Shown here: positions 16,056 through 23,464 of the stretch, piece after piece | How the letters are laid out: every line of letters begins with the position of its first letter | Position numbering within the stretch: the stretch's first letter is position 1 | Virus record (IMG/VR): IMGVR_UViG_3300005747_000520 | Span: 1 to 35,837 of that record | Direction: 5' to 3' (one strand) | Length of the DNA: 35,837 bases | Source of the DNA: a virus | Made by a program: the position numbers and the translations under genes | The notes under the pieces: generated by a model | Database searches by the model: none | The model's input: the letters and a program-made list of their open reading frames with translations, nothing else | Told to the model about the DNA's origin: nothing

Positions 16056-16910
16056 TTAGGTTACAGTACCAGCTGAAAGACCAAGATACCATTGCGATCC
16101 GTTCCAGATCAACCATTCGGTATCACCTGCGGCCAACGATAGATTCGTTCCTGTGCTAGCACCATCTTGGAAGTTACCTGTCAGGATAACTGCACCTGTG
16201 GATGCCGCCTGTTGAATAAATTTCTCTTGGCCTACATCGCTTCCATCGGCAAAAGAAAGTTCTAAAGCTGCATCTGCATTATCTGATTCGAGAGTGACAA
16301 CACTCAAGCCTGCACCATGAATCTGATTAGCTGTAGGCCGAGGTTTGTTGTTTCCACGATCTTGATTGATATATCCAGCAACTCTAGAAAGAGCTCCTTG
16401 AGAAGATACAGACATTGTAATCAAATCATCTGCGGGTGTTTGATCTTCAATAGTATCTTTGGACGGGTCACCCAGAAAACCTGGATTCAAAGAATACACG
16501 ACAACCGTGTCTCCTGATACGACTGCATTGAAAGTTGCAACGCCATCGATGGCATCTTTGATGTCAGTGATCAGTGCAGCTTTGTTATCAGTGTCAGCGA
16601 AACTAATTGCTACTTCTGTCGTCAAAGTCGATGCTGGGATATTTCCAGTTCCTGCTTCAGCGCATTCAAAAAAGAATGTGTGAGAAGTTCCTGCTGCATC
16701 GATCAAAACGAAGGTTTCATTTTGGTACGTTGTAGTTTGCGCTTCTTCTGCAGCTGCAGCAAGATTTGTACAATCGATTGTGTACTTGATTTGTTTTAAT
16801 TCGACCGCTTGGGTCCCGAGGATAATAGGAGCATCTGAAATAGAGAAACCTGAACCGGTATCTGTACTTTCATAAAGTCCCTTAGCCGCGGTATAAATTG
16901 CTTTTGGCAT
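16056..16910 (-). CDS. Beta-rich virion protein candidate, 284 aa, related to its upstream neighbour
   Basis: The N-terminus (MPKAIYTAAKGLYEST, then GSGFSISDAPI) and the C-terminus (WLIWNGSQWYL) match those of the 106-aa protein encoded next to it, so the two are paralogues. The longer copy carries an insertion at about residues 40-190. It has a VLIDAAGTSHTFFFE strand pair, then ALITDIKDAIDG and a strand GDTVVVYSLNPG. That layout resembles part of the large insertion in sheath B. Ser/Thr/Gly-rich beta proteins ending in W-N-G-S-x-W are common among phage decoration or fibre-type proteins; a head-surface or fibre role is inference. AGGAG precedes the ATG. The two genes are 21 nt apart and share a unit that ends at the terminator downstream. 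Confidence 0.6.
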   Translation of the reverse strand: MPKAIYTAAKGLYESTDTGSGFSISDAPIILGTQAVELKQIKYTIDCTNLAAAAEEAQTTTYQNETFVLIDAAGTSHTFFFECAEAGTGNIPASTLTTEVAISFADTDNKAALITDIKDAIDGVATFNAVVSGDTVVVYSLNPGFLGDPSKDTIEDQTPADDLITMSVSSQGALSRVAGYINQDRGNNKPRPTANQIHGAGLSVVTLESDNADAALELSFADGSDVGQEKFIQQAASTGAVILTGNFQDGASTGTNLSLAAGDTEWLIWNGSQWYLGLSAGTVT

Positions 16911-16931
16911 AAGTTATTCTCCTATTAATGA

Positions 16932-17252
16932 TTAAGCTGATACTCGAATCCAAGCAGATCCATTCCAAAGAAGTACAACAACTTCGCCTGCACCAGATCC
17001 GACAACGTCATTACCACTGGCAACAGTGATTGTATCTGTGTCTCCGAAAATACAAGTTACTTTTTGTCCTGCAGTATCGCCATCAGCAAGCGTGAAAGAA
17101 CCAGCAGCAGTAAGAACGTTAACGCCGTAAGCGTTGATCGCTCCTGTTGTAATTGTTTCACTTCCTTCTGTGATGGACACATCGTTGATAACGAATCCGG
17201 ATCCGGATGATTGTTCAATGCCTTTTGAGGCACTATAAGTAAATTTTGGCAT
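16932..17252 (-). CDS. Small beta-rich virion protein candidate, 106 aa
   Basis: This is the short paralogue of the 284-aa protein. It shares the opening MPKFTYSASKGIEQSSGSGF and the closing LLWNGSAWIRV. The middle is a plain run of Gly/Thr-rich strands (AGSFTLADGD, QKVTCIFGDTDTITVASG) that looks like a single small beta domain. The start has GGAG 8 nt upstream. It is the first gene after an unusually long leader of about 90-110 nt. Its position just downstream of the capsid genes suggests a capsid decoration or spike-base protein. That is inference, and I cannot name a family. Confidence 0.6.
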   Translation of the reverse strand: MPKFTYSASKGIEQSSGSGFVINDVSITEGSETITTGAINAYGVNVLTAAGSFTLADGDTAGQKVTCIFGDTDTITVASGNDVVGSGAGEVVVLLWNGSAWIRVSA

Positions 17253-17293
17253 AATTTTTCTCCATTATTGTTTGAGATTACTTGTTCGCAAGA

Positions 17294-17357
17294 TTCCGAT
17301 GCGGTGGCGAGGTCACCTATATGCTATGCACCGGGCCTAACACTAACTATATCGGAA
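17294..17357 (-). other. Leader region with nested inverted repeats before the 106-aa gene
   Basis: The 209-nt gap 17253-17461 holds a terminator on its upstream side and then this segment. On the minus strand TTCCGAT (17357-17351) can pair with ATCGGAA (17300-17294). Inside it CGGTG (17333-17329) can pair with CACCG (17306-17302). A small CTTG-CGAA-CAAG hairpin follows closer to the gene. No tRNA-like arms are present. A structured 5' leader is possible but unproven. Confidence 0.35.
17344..17351 (-). promoter_or_regulatory. Promoter-like box TATAGTTA before the 106-aa gene
   Basis: TATAGTTA lies about 92 nt before the start codon, further away than the other copies. A second candidate hexamer, TATAGT, lies at 17370-17365. 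Which one is used decides how much of the folded leader is transcribed. Confidence 0.4.
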
Positions 17358-17394
17358 CTATGATACTATACTCACCAAGATACGATTGTTCAAA

Positions 17395-17437
17395 CAAAAA
17401 AGAAAGGTATTCTCCCGATGAAAACCGAGGGAATACC
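17395..17437 (-). terminator. Terminator after the tagged 173-aa gene
   Basis: On the minus strand GGTATTCCCTC and GGGAGAATACC form a stem of about 11 bp with one mismatch, followed by the T-rich TTTCTTTTTT. It lies about 25 nt after the stop of the 173-aa gene. Confidence 0.8.
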
Positions 17438-17461
17438 CGAATAAGATAGATTATCTCGAAA

Positions 17462-17983
17462 TTATGAAAGGGCTGCTAATTCTGATTTGAATAGGGCCAA
17501 CGCTGCAGCGTAGAGTTCTTTGGTTTTATCTTCTCTTTCTTCTTCCGGAAGCTCATCTACGATTTTCTTAAAAGATGAATATCCCTTAATCGTATTCGTG
17601 ATGTTCTTCTGGATGTCGCCAAGATCGGATTTCATTTCATCTCGGAATGCTTCCATTGCATTTTCATCAGCATCGATCTTTTCGCCTAGGTCATTCCAAG
17701 CCGTTACTGTCGCATCTTTAATCTTGGTAGCTTGTTCCATACCTTTCGAAAACATACCGCCGATTTGCTTGAGGAACTTTCCAAGACCTTCTTCTAGAAC
17801 TTGGTCACATGCGTAATTTCTGCGAGCTTCTGCAAGAATAGCTTTTCTCTTCTTAGCCTCAACAATGCGTCGTTGCTTGGCAGTAAGCTTACGAGTTCTT
17901 TTACGAGCTGGCTTCTTAGTCCCATAAACAATTGCGTGTTCTTCTGCAATAATTCTCTTCAGTTGTCTCTTTGTAATTTTCAT
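17462..17983 (-). CDS. Internal head protein candidate with capsid-targeting-like tag, 173 aa
   Basis: The start MKITKRQLKRIIAEEHA is a short basic helix ending in I-I-A-E, which fits the (I/L)-x-E cleavage site of T4-type prohead protease. A very basic segment follows (residues 20-55, repeated Lys/Arg). The C-terminal body is helical, amphipathic and charge-balanced (FLKQIGGMFSKGMEQATKIK, then SSFKKIVDELPEEERED). T4 internal proteins likewise carry a short N-terminal targeting peptide cut off during maturation, and the mature part is packed or injected with DNA. The basic stretch suits DNA contact. The gene lies directly after the major capsid gene and its terminator, with AGGAG upstream of the ATG. 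The function of the mature part is unknown. Confidence 0.65.
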   Translation of the reverse strand: MKITKRQLKRIIAEEHAIVYGTKKPARKRTRKLTAKQRRIVEAKKRKAILAEARRNYACDQVLEEGLGKFLKQIGGMFSKGMEQATKIKDATVTAWNDLGEKIDADENAMEAFRDEMKSDLGDIQKNITNTIKGYSSFKKIVDELPEEEREDKTKELYAAALALFKSELAALS

Positions 17984-17997
17984 TGTATTCTCCTATG

Positions 17998-18028
17998 AAA
18001 AAGGGCGGCGGTCAAAGACACGCCGCCC
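17998..18028 (-). terminator. Strong terminator after the major capsid gene
   Basis: On the minus strand GGGCGGCG and CGCCGCCC form a perfect 8-bp GC stem with a 10-nt loop, followed by TTTTT. It ends the transcript about 30 nt after the capsid stop codon, as expected for the most abundant late message. Confidence 0.9.
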
Positions 18029-18056
18029 ACATATCCAGTATGGACATTCACCTAGA

Positions 18057-20006
18057 TTAGATGATGTTCATGTCCAAACAAGTTACAGTACCGTAGAAGT
18101 CAGAACGAACCATCTTCTTACCGTAACGAGTCATCACACCCTTACGAGGAGTGAAGTCCTCAGGAGCGAAGATTGTTGGAGTAACAATAAGAGGTACGTA
18201 TGGAGCATACACATAACCGGTTTCAAGGTAAGAACCACCTTTGTATCCGATCAACACTTTGTTGCGTGGGAAGTAAGGATCTTTGTAAACAGTGAATCTG
18301 TTAGAAAGATTACCGATCTTCTCAGCACCGATAGAGAGAGCAGAAGCTTGTCCCTGTCCGTCGATAGAGTATGAAGGCTTGTACATTACGCTTGATTCGA
18401 AGATTGTAGCAACATCTGGACCGATAACGATGAAGTTCGCAGAACCACGAAGAGTTTTTCTGTGAATGATGTTAGCAGCGTCGATGATGGTTTCTACAAG
18501 AGTTTCGTACCAATCTCTTACTGTACCAGTGAACTGAGGTCCAGGACGAAGAGAAGTGTTACGTGGAATCTCAACACCAGTCAACTTGTTTACAAACTTA
18601 CCAGGAGCACGTGACCAGAACAAGTTAGCACCGTTAGCTTGAGTGAGGAGGTCGTTAAGAACTTCACGATCCAATTCAAGAGCAATTTGCTCAGAAAGGA
18701 TTTGAGTCAATTCAACTTCCGCATCCAACGAGTGGTACGCGTTCAAGTCTTGAGCAAGCTCTGGAGACCACTTAGCTTTCAACTTACGAGATACAGCTGT
18801 AACTGCCAAAGATTCGATCTTGATGTCGATTTCTGGAATAACAGGTGTTTGCGTTGGTGAAGAACTGTCTACCAAAGTGGATTCGAATGAAGGAATAGTC
18901 AAAGCTGAACCGTCATTGTCGTCGATGTCCAAAGTAGAAGAAACAGGAGCACTCAAGTTGATTGCTGAATCTGCAGCAGGCGTTGCTGTTGAGTCTGAAA
19001 CCAACACTGGGAAACAGATGTACTTACCGCCGATTGGATTCACAGTGATTTTCCCACCTGTAACAGCTCCAGCAATGTCAACTCTTTTGGTGTGACGTCG
19101 AAGGTTTTGAATGCCTTTTCCTGATTGGAAACCAGCAGCTGAACAATCAACAAGACCAAGACTAGTATCTTCATAAAGAACAAAGTCTTGCAACATTGTC
19201 AAGTCAAATTTAGCAGCGAAATTATCGCCATCCATGTTTGCTACAGGGGAAAGGATGAAAAGCAAACTTGAGCCAGAGTTGTCAGCAAGATACTGAGCAA
19301 CAGCAGAGTCAAAGTCAACCAATCGACCAACAGCGCCAGTCAAAGAAGTAGCACCACCTAGTTCAACTGTTGTACCATTAAGGCCAACAACGTCCCATGC
19401 ACCAGTAGAAGCATTCACAGCACCGATTGCCATGTCCTTATCGGCACTCACTGCTGGAAGAGCTGCTTTCACTTCGTTGGCTTGTTCGTCATGACGACGA
19501 GAATAACCAGAACCGAGAAGATCGTAGTGACCACCAGTTGCCAAAGAACCAGATTGGATTCCTTTACCAGTAGGGTTGTTGTAGATAGATTGGCCTGCAT
19601 CGTAAGTAGAAGCTGTACTACCGTTGCTTGTACCGTTGTCAGCGCCACCTTGATCTGTACCATAGGTGTAATCTAAGTAGAACAGAAGACCAGAAGGAAG
19701 AGACATTGGTTGGATAGAAACCAATTCGTTAGCAACCAATCCACCGAATACACGACGTACAATTGGGAATGCTACATTTTGGAAACCACGAATGTCACCA
19801 GCTGCGCCGGGAGATCCAAGAGTATTTGTTTCGCGAAGCAATTGTGCAGCTTGGTTTTCAAGCATAACAGCCATGTTTTCGCGGTTGTAGCCCTGAAGGC
19901 CACGAAGAAGACCAGTTCGGTTCCACTTTTCAGTCAATCGTTGGTGTTGTGCACCCATGTGACGCTGGCGGATACCTTCGGTCAAAGTTTTCATAGTAAA
20001 TGACAT
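18057..20006 (-). CDS. gp23: Major capsid protein (gp23-like)
   Basis: This protein forms the hexameric HK97-fold lattice of the head. The region GFQNVAFPIVRRVFGGLVAN followed by ELVSIQPMSLPSGLLFYLDY aligns in style with T4 gp23 just after its processing site. The C-terminal half contains LTQILSEQIALELDREVLND and RKGVMTRYGKKMVR. At about 650 residues it is longer than T4 gp23 (521); the excess is a Ser/Asp/Ala-rich insertion around residues 185-400, perhaps exposed on the shell. The prohead protease probably cuts after LLRE (about residue 59), which lines up with T4's cut at residue 65. I prefer the ATG at 20006, 7 nt after GGAG; an ATG two codons earlier is the alternative. Scaffold upstream and terminator downstream agree with this call. 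Confidence 0.95.
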   Translation of the reverse strand: MSFTMKTLTEGIRQRHMGAQHQRLTEKWNRTGLLRGLQGYNRENMAVMLENQAAQLLRETNTLGSPGAAGDIRGFQNVAFPIVRRVFGGLVANELVSIQPMSLPSGLLFYLDYTYGTDQGGADNGTSNGSTASTYDAGQSIYNNPTGKGIQSGSLATGGHYDLLGSGYSRRHDEQANEVKAALPAVSADKDMAIGAVNASTGAWDVVGLNGTTVELGGATSLTGAVGRLVDFDSAVAQYLADNSGSSLLFILSPVANMDGDNFAAKFDLTMLQDFVLYEDTSLGLVDCSAAGFQSGKGIQNLRRHTKRVDIAGAVTGGKITVNPIGGKYICFPVLVSDSTATPAADSAINLSAPVSSTLDIDDNDGSALTIPSFESTLVDSSSPTQTPVIPEIDIKIESLAVTAVSRKLKAKWSPELAQDLNAYHSLDAEVELTQILSEQIALELDREVLNDLLTQANGANLFWSRAPGKFVNKLTGVEIPRNTSLRPGPQFTGTVRDWYETLVETIIDAANIIHRKTLRGSANFIVIGPDVATIFESSVMYKPSYSIDGQGQASALSIGAEKIGNLSNRFTVYKDPYFPRNKVLIGYKGGSYLETGYVYAPYVPLIVTPTIFAPEDFTPRKGVMTRYGKKMVRSDFYGTVTCLDMNII

Positions 20007-20035
20007 TGTCATTCTCCTTTATATTTGATTTGAAG

Positions 20036-21736
20036 TTATTTTTTGATACCAGCAAGAACTGCCCAACGATCCAACTCAACACCATTGTTGCGAGGCGCCT
20101 GTCCCGACTGGAGTGATCTGTTAGAATAAGAAGTTCTTGATTCATTGAGAGTAGCTTTCGCTTTCTTTGATTCGTTCAACTTGCGGTTGTTCAAAGATTC
20201 ATTCAATGAGGTGAAAAGCAACTTGGCTTCGCGTTGTGTCTTGGCATTGTCCATCGCCTCGATAATAGCACGCTGCTGCTTGTTGTTTAGTGAATGCGAC
20301 TGAAGTAATTTAGTAACCATCAGCAATTTCGCATTGAATAGATTTGATTCTTTAAGTTCTGCTTTGGCAGCCTTAGCTACACGAGCATTCTTACGAGCAA
20401 CTCTTTTTGTCTCGTTAAGAGCACGCTTGGTGCGTCTGTGCGCACGAGCTTCCATAACAGCTCCTTTCTTGATAGAACCACCACCAAAGTGACCTGCCAT
20501 CTTAGAAGCTTGTCCTTGGTTTGAGGTTGCATTTCCGTATGAGCCTAGTTCTTCAGCCAAAGCATTCAGAAGTGTGTTTTCGTCGACTTCAACGAACATG
20601 TCTTTAGAAGCCTTTCCACCACCGAAGTGCTTTGCCATAGCTTTTGCTTCGCCTTCAGCCAAACGTCTGCGACGTCGTGCACGGGCGATTCGAGCTTTAC
20701 GTGATTCATTTACTTTTCTAGAAGGTCTACGAGAAGTAGTACGACGACGACGTGAAACACCAAGTGCACGACGCAACATTGCTTCGTTTACTTCGACAAC
20801 TTCGTCATCTTCTGAACATTCATCTTCGTCTTGCTCATCTGATTCTCTCATAGTCTCATAAGTTTCATCGCCCATTTCGTCAGATTCTTCAAGTTCATCT
20901 TCATCATCGTCTTCATCGTCGAAGTCAAGATCTTCATCATCTTCCATATCGAGTTCTTCGCCACCAGCCGCAGAAAGCGTGCCGGCCTCTAGGCCAAGAG
21001 CATCTTCAAGAGCACTAGCATCTACTTCGATAGTATCGCCACCCTCTTCGGCTCCCTCATCATCGAACTCCATATCGTCGAATTCCATTTCTTCGCCAGC
21101 TTCTCCGTCTTTGCCTTCGAACAACCAGCTGTTTTTACGTCTTCTCATAGTTTTACTCTCCTTTAAGATAACTGATAAGTTGTTTGCCAGTCGTTTGTTC
21201 TGGCGGTTTTCTGTAATTATAAGAGCCTTACGCAAAATATTTAGCTCTTTACGAATTTTTTGTCGTTGTTTTCGAGTTTTTGCTTCACTCAACGCCTTAA
21301 CTAAACGAATAGCACGATGTCTTAGGAGGTGGTTTCTCTTTCCTTCGACAGTGATATTCACGTGGACAGATTTGTTCTGTCTTTCGTCTTCGTATTCTTC
21401 GATTCCTGATTCTTCTTCATCAGGAATAACTTCTATTGAAGCCAATCCGTCTGAATCGACATCCAATGGTGCCGGTGCAAGATCCATCTCTTCAGGTCCA
21501 ATGTCTTCTATTTCTTCAGAATCCTCATCGAACATATCCATTGCATCGGGAGAGTCAACTAATCCTCCCTCCAGATCATCGGAAAAAAGATCTTCGTCGC
21601 CTTCAGCTATTTGCCTTTCGATCAATTGTCTGAGCTTTGGAGTAACGGCCTCGATAATACGATTTTTGGCGTTTTGTTCCGCAGTCTCTCTCAATTTACG
21701 GGCATCGGCTATGGCGTCTTTGTATAAACTACTCAT
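20036..21736 (-). CDS. gp22: Prohead core scaffold (gp22-like), 566 aa, highly charged
   Basis: It lies directly upstream of the capsid gene, as in T4. Composition is extreme. Long acidic stretches (about 45-120 and 220-320) alternate with Arg/Lys-rich ones (about 125-200, 325-365 and 425-460). A helical C-terminal domain (AKLLMVTKLLQSHSLNN and onward) ends in ELDRWAVLAGIKK. At least ten sites of the type L/I-x-E are scattered through it (for example LSEA, ILKES, LNETK, LKESN, LNESL), as expected for a core protein the gp21-type protease destroys during maturation. Short internal repeats occur: MA(K/G)HFGGG twice, and (V/I)EVD/N followed by LxxAL three times. It is about twice the length of T4 gp22 (269). 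The ATG has GGGGAG upstream. Some parts may survive as internal peptides. Confidence 0.75.
   Translation of the reverse strand: MSSLYKDAIADARKLRETAEQNAKNRIIEAVTPKLRQLIERQIAEGDEDLFSDDLEGGLVDSPDAMDMFDEDSEEIEDIGPEEMDLAPAPLDVDSDGLASIEVIPDEEESGIEEYEDERQNKSVHVNITVEGKRNHLLRHRAIRLVKALSEAKTRKQRQKIRKELNILRKALIITENRQNKRLANNLSVILKESKTMRRRKNSWLFEGKDGEAGEEMEFDDMEFDDEGAEEGGDTIEVDASALEDALGLEAGTLSAAGGEELDMEDDEDLDFDDEDDDEDELEESDEMGDETYETMRESDEQDEDECSEDDEVVEVNEAMLRRALGVSRRRRTTSRRPSRKVNESRKARIARARRRRRLAEGEAKAMAKHFGGGKASKDMFVEVDENTLLNALAEELGSYGNATSNQGQASKMAGHFGGGSIKKGAVMEARAHRRTKRALNETKRVARKNARVAKAAKAELKESNLFNAKLLMVTKLLQSHSLNNKQQRAIIEAMDNAKTQREAKLLFTSLNESLNNRKLNESKKAKATLNESRTSYSNRSLQSGQAPRNNGVELDRWAVLAGIKK
21214..21221 (-). 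promoter_or_regulatory. Possible internal promoter box TATAATTA in the scaffold gene
   Basis: TATAATTA occurs inside the scaffold coding sequence, with the same eight bases as the intergenic copies. It could add transcription of the capsid gene or be chance in AT-rich coding DNA. Confidence 0.2.
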
Positions 21737-21787
21737 CTACGGTACTCCCCTTCGTTAAATATAATAAACTTAAACTTCACTTGTTAA

Positions 21788-22015
21788 TTATCGGCTTACT
21801 TTACGATTATTCCGTCTTTTTCCTAGGTATCGCTTCTTTCTTGCCTTCATTCCTCGAGTTTGTGGATAACTTTTATCTTTAATCTCGCGGAGGATGCCAG
21901 ATAATTTCCACTTTTTCAAGAATTTTTTAATTAATATATTGTTTTGTTCTTCTTCAGATTTCTTTCCCGCTAACTTCGGGTTTCTCTTGACAGAAAAATT
22001 ACAGCCTTTACTCAT
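21788..22015 (-). CDS. rpsU: Ribosomal protein bS21-like
   Basis: The 75-residue basic protein starts at the ATG at 22015, which overlaps the preceding stop (ATGA) and has GAGG 5 nt upstream. The segment ILIKKFLKKWKLSGILREIK, followed by a Tyr/Pro/Thr turn and the basic helix KARKKRYLGKRR, matches bS21: a helix with FKKK, then the SGIL(R/A)E(I/V) turn, then an Arg/Lys-rich helix. In bacteria bS21 sits on the small-subunit platform near the anti-Shine-Dalgarno end of 16S rRNA and aids initiation. Phage-encoded bS21 is known from aquatic phages and probably replaces the host copy on ribosomes. Here it lies in the capsid operon between a head-region gene and the scaffold gene, so it would be made late. 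Another small basic head protein is the alternative. Confidence 0.78.
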   Translation of the reverse strand: MSKGCNFSVKRNPKLAGKKSEEEQNNILIKKFLKKWKLSGILREIKDKSYPQTRGMKARKKRYLGKRRNNRKVSR

Positions 22016-22608
22016 AGTTTCCTCAACAAAATTAGGCGTATGCATTCTCGAAGCGCATCTTCTTCGTCAGATGCAACATCTTCTAGAGTGTAATTATACT
22101 CGATTTCAGAATCTGTATCAATTTCTTTGTAGACGGGATTACTCCATCCCCAACGATCACCAGTGTCAATGGTCGCAGACATCGTACTTCCATCAGCTCT
22201 TGCAGTTCCTGCTCTTGTCCCTCCCACAGTCGATTGACCACGATTTTTGTACATTGACGGAAAAGGAACCATCGAGTCACTGGCGAATGATTCGCCGATG
22301 TGCGAAGGACCAGATAGAGTCGTGTTAGATCCCGCAAAAGAAAAAGGATCGTAATGTCCGCCGCCTGGATCGTAATCCTGAGGGCCTGACATGCGATCCC
22401 ACATTTCTTCTTCTTCATCTTCAGACATGAAAGTCTCTAGATCATCGAGTTCTTCGTCCTGATCTCTGTATGGATAGGAATCATTTCCCAACATTTTCTC
22501 TACATGATAAATAGGATCGAGGCGACCGTATCCCAGGTCGCCTCTGCCGTCACCATGTGATGCTGGAAAATTACCACCACCTATAGAAACCTTTGATGGT
22601 GGATTCAC
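22012..22608 (-). CDS. Acidic low-complexity head-region protein, 198 aa
   Basis: Translation probably starts at the GTG at 22608; no ATG lies near it and the ribosome binding site is weak, so coupling to the preceding gene is likely. The protein is Gly/Asp/Ser-rich, with an acidic stretch ELDDLETFMSEDEEEEMWD at about 53-71, and is probably largely disordered. It ends in a helix ALRECIRLILLRKL that resembles the N-terminal tags of other small proteins here, but at the C-terminus. No domain is recognised. It lies two genes upstream of the scaffold gene in a run of likely head proteins and overlaps the bS21 start by 4 nt. A minor capsid or core protein is plausible from position only. Confidence 0.6.
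   Translation of the reverse strand: MNPPSKVSIGGGNFPASHGDGRGDLGYGRLDPIYHVEKMLGNDSYPYRDQDEELDDLETFMSEDEEEEMWDRMSGPQDYDPGGGHYDPFSFAGSNTTLSGPSHIGESFASDSMVPFPSMYKNRGQSTVGGTRAGTARADGSTMSATIDTGDRWGWSNPVYKEIDTDSEIEYNYTLEDVASDEEDALRECIRLILLRKL
22091..22098 (-). promoter_or_regulatory. Possible internal promoter box TATAATTA upstream of bS21
   Basis: TATAATTA lies inside the end of the 198-aa gene, about 75 nt before the bS21 start. If active it would let bS21 be expressed apart from the head genes upstream. It is in coding DNA, so chance is a real possibility. Confidence 0.25.
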
Positions 22609-22610
22609 GT

Positions 22611-23081
22611 CTAGCTCGATCGATTAGAAGGTAAGTCACCAATCTTCTGACCAGAGATAGCCGCCGAAGAAGCTGCTGGAGAGAGTTGTGAACCAACACC
22701 GTTACCCCAGTTATCAGCAGGTGTCTGACCGTATCCTTCAGGAGCTTCAGGAATAGATCCTGGGTTGTTCACTCCGTCGGTAGGCGATGCAGGATTTGGT
22801 ACCCATGCAGAAGCAGGTAAACCAGCACCACCTGTTTCTACATCACCATACTCTGGAGCGTCAGTGTAATCTCTATTAATAGAGCCGAAAGTATGCCCCA
22901 TGTCGTTCACTTCGCCATCTAGAAGAAGTGCTTGACCAAGAGCTTTTACAGCATCCTTATCGTAATCGTTATGGTATGGGGCTGAACCAAACATTGATTT
23001 CAGCGCCGCTCTGTTCGCCTTAGAACCACTTGCGGTTTGGTTCTCGTCTGGCTCAACAGTAATTTGTGAATGAGTAGGCAT
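22611..23081 (-). CDS. Pro/Gly/Asn-rich head-region protein, 156 aa, function unknown
   Basis: The ATG at 23081 has AAGGAG 7 nt upstream. After about 50 residues with a helical ALKSMFGSAPYHN and ALGQALLLDGEVND, the chain becomes low in complexity and rich in Pro, Gly, Asn and Ser (SAWVPNPASPTDG, then EAPEGYGQTPADNWG). This suggests an extended or disordered virion-associated protein. No catalytic motif is visible and no family is named. It lies two nt upstream of the next gene in the run between the prohead protease and the scaffold gene, which points to a head role. The C-terminus (GQKIGDLPSNRSS) is short and polar. Confidence 0.6.
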   Translation of the reverse strand: MPTHSQITVEPDENQTASGSKANRAALKSMFGSAPYHNDYDKDAVKALGQALLLDGEVNDMGHTFGSINRDYTDAPEYGDVETGGAGLPASAWVPNPASPTDGVNNPGSIPEAPEGYGQTPADNWGNGVGSQLSPAASSAAISGQKIGDLPSNRSS

Positions 23082-23092
23082 CTACGTTCTCC

Positions 23093-23404
23093 TTATTTAA
23101 GTTTGCGAAGGATTTTTTTCTTCGCAAGGTTTTTGTTTCTACGAACTTTACGTGCTTCTCTAACTAATTTTCTATACTGTCGACGCATACGAGCTTCTTT
23201 GATTTTCATCGCTTTGTACATGTCCAAGTCTTGCTCGAGTGTATCTGCAAATCCGTCAGCATCGACTTCTTCTGCTTCTACTTTAGACACATCTTCGAGT
23301 TCACCACTAAGTTTAGCGGCTTCTTTCATTACAAATCTTCTGAGTGCTGCCGGAGTCATTTTTCTTGCGACAGGTTTACGAGTTTTTCGTGTATTTCTTC
23401 TCAT
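23093..23404 (-). CDS. Basic helical head-core protein candidate, 103 aa
   Basis: I start at the ATG at 23404, 6 nt after GGAG; a longer frame to 23431 would run into the promoter-like box. The N-terminal 15 residues are Arg/Lys/Thr-rich. Then come AALRRFVMKEAAKLS and a central acidic stretch (ELEDVSKVEAEEVDADGFAD). A long basic helix follows (MKIKEARMRRQYRKLVREAR) and ends in KKKILRKLK. The alternating charge blocks are like those of prohead core proteins and DNA-packing internal proteins. F-V-M-K-E-A could be a poor protease site. It is the first gene after a 60-nt gap with a TATAATTA box, so it may begin the late head transcript leading to scaffold and capsid. Confidence 0.6.
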   Translation of the reverse strand: MRRNTRKTRKPVARKMTPAALRRFVMKEAAKLSGELEDVSKVEAEEVDADGFADTLEQDLDMYKAMKIKEARMRRQYRKLVREARKVRRNKNLAKKKILRKLK

Positions 23405-23434
23405 GGAAATCTCCTCTAAATAATTGAACAATTC

Positions 23435-23442
23435 TAATTATA
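23435..23442 (-). promoter_or_regulatory. Promoter-like box TATAATTA opening the head gene run
   Basis: TATAATTA lies about 31-38 nt before the ATG at 23404. It may start the transcript carrying the small head proteins, bS21, scaffold and major capsid protein. There is no clear terminator upstream, so read-through from the packaging genes is also likely. Confidence 0.5.
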
Positions 23443-23464
23443 GTGTACGAAGAAAATAATTCTA

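Noticed and set aside
17253-17461. Possible tRNA in the non-coding gap
   Set aside because: I looked for a 7-bp acceptor stem, a GTTCRA T-loop and an anticodon arm on both strands and found no consistent set.
20979-21758. 259-aa plus-strand frame rich in Ser
   Set aside because: It mirrors the acidic and basic repeats of the scaffold gene. Ser-rich antisense frames arise from GAA/GAT-rich coding DNA.
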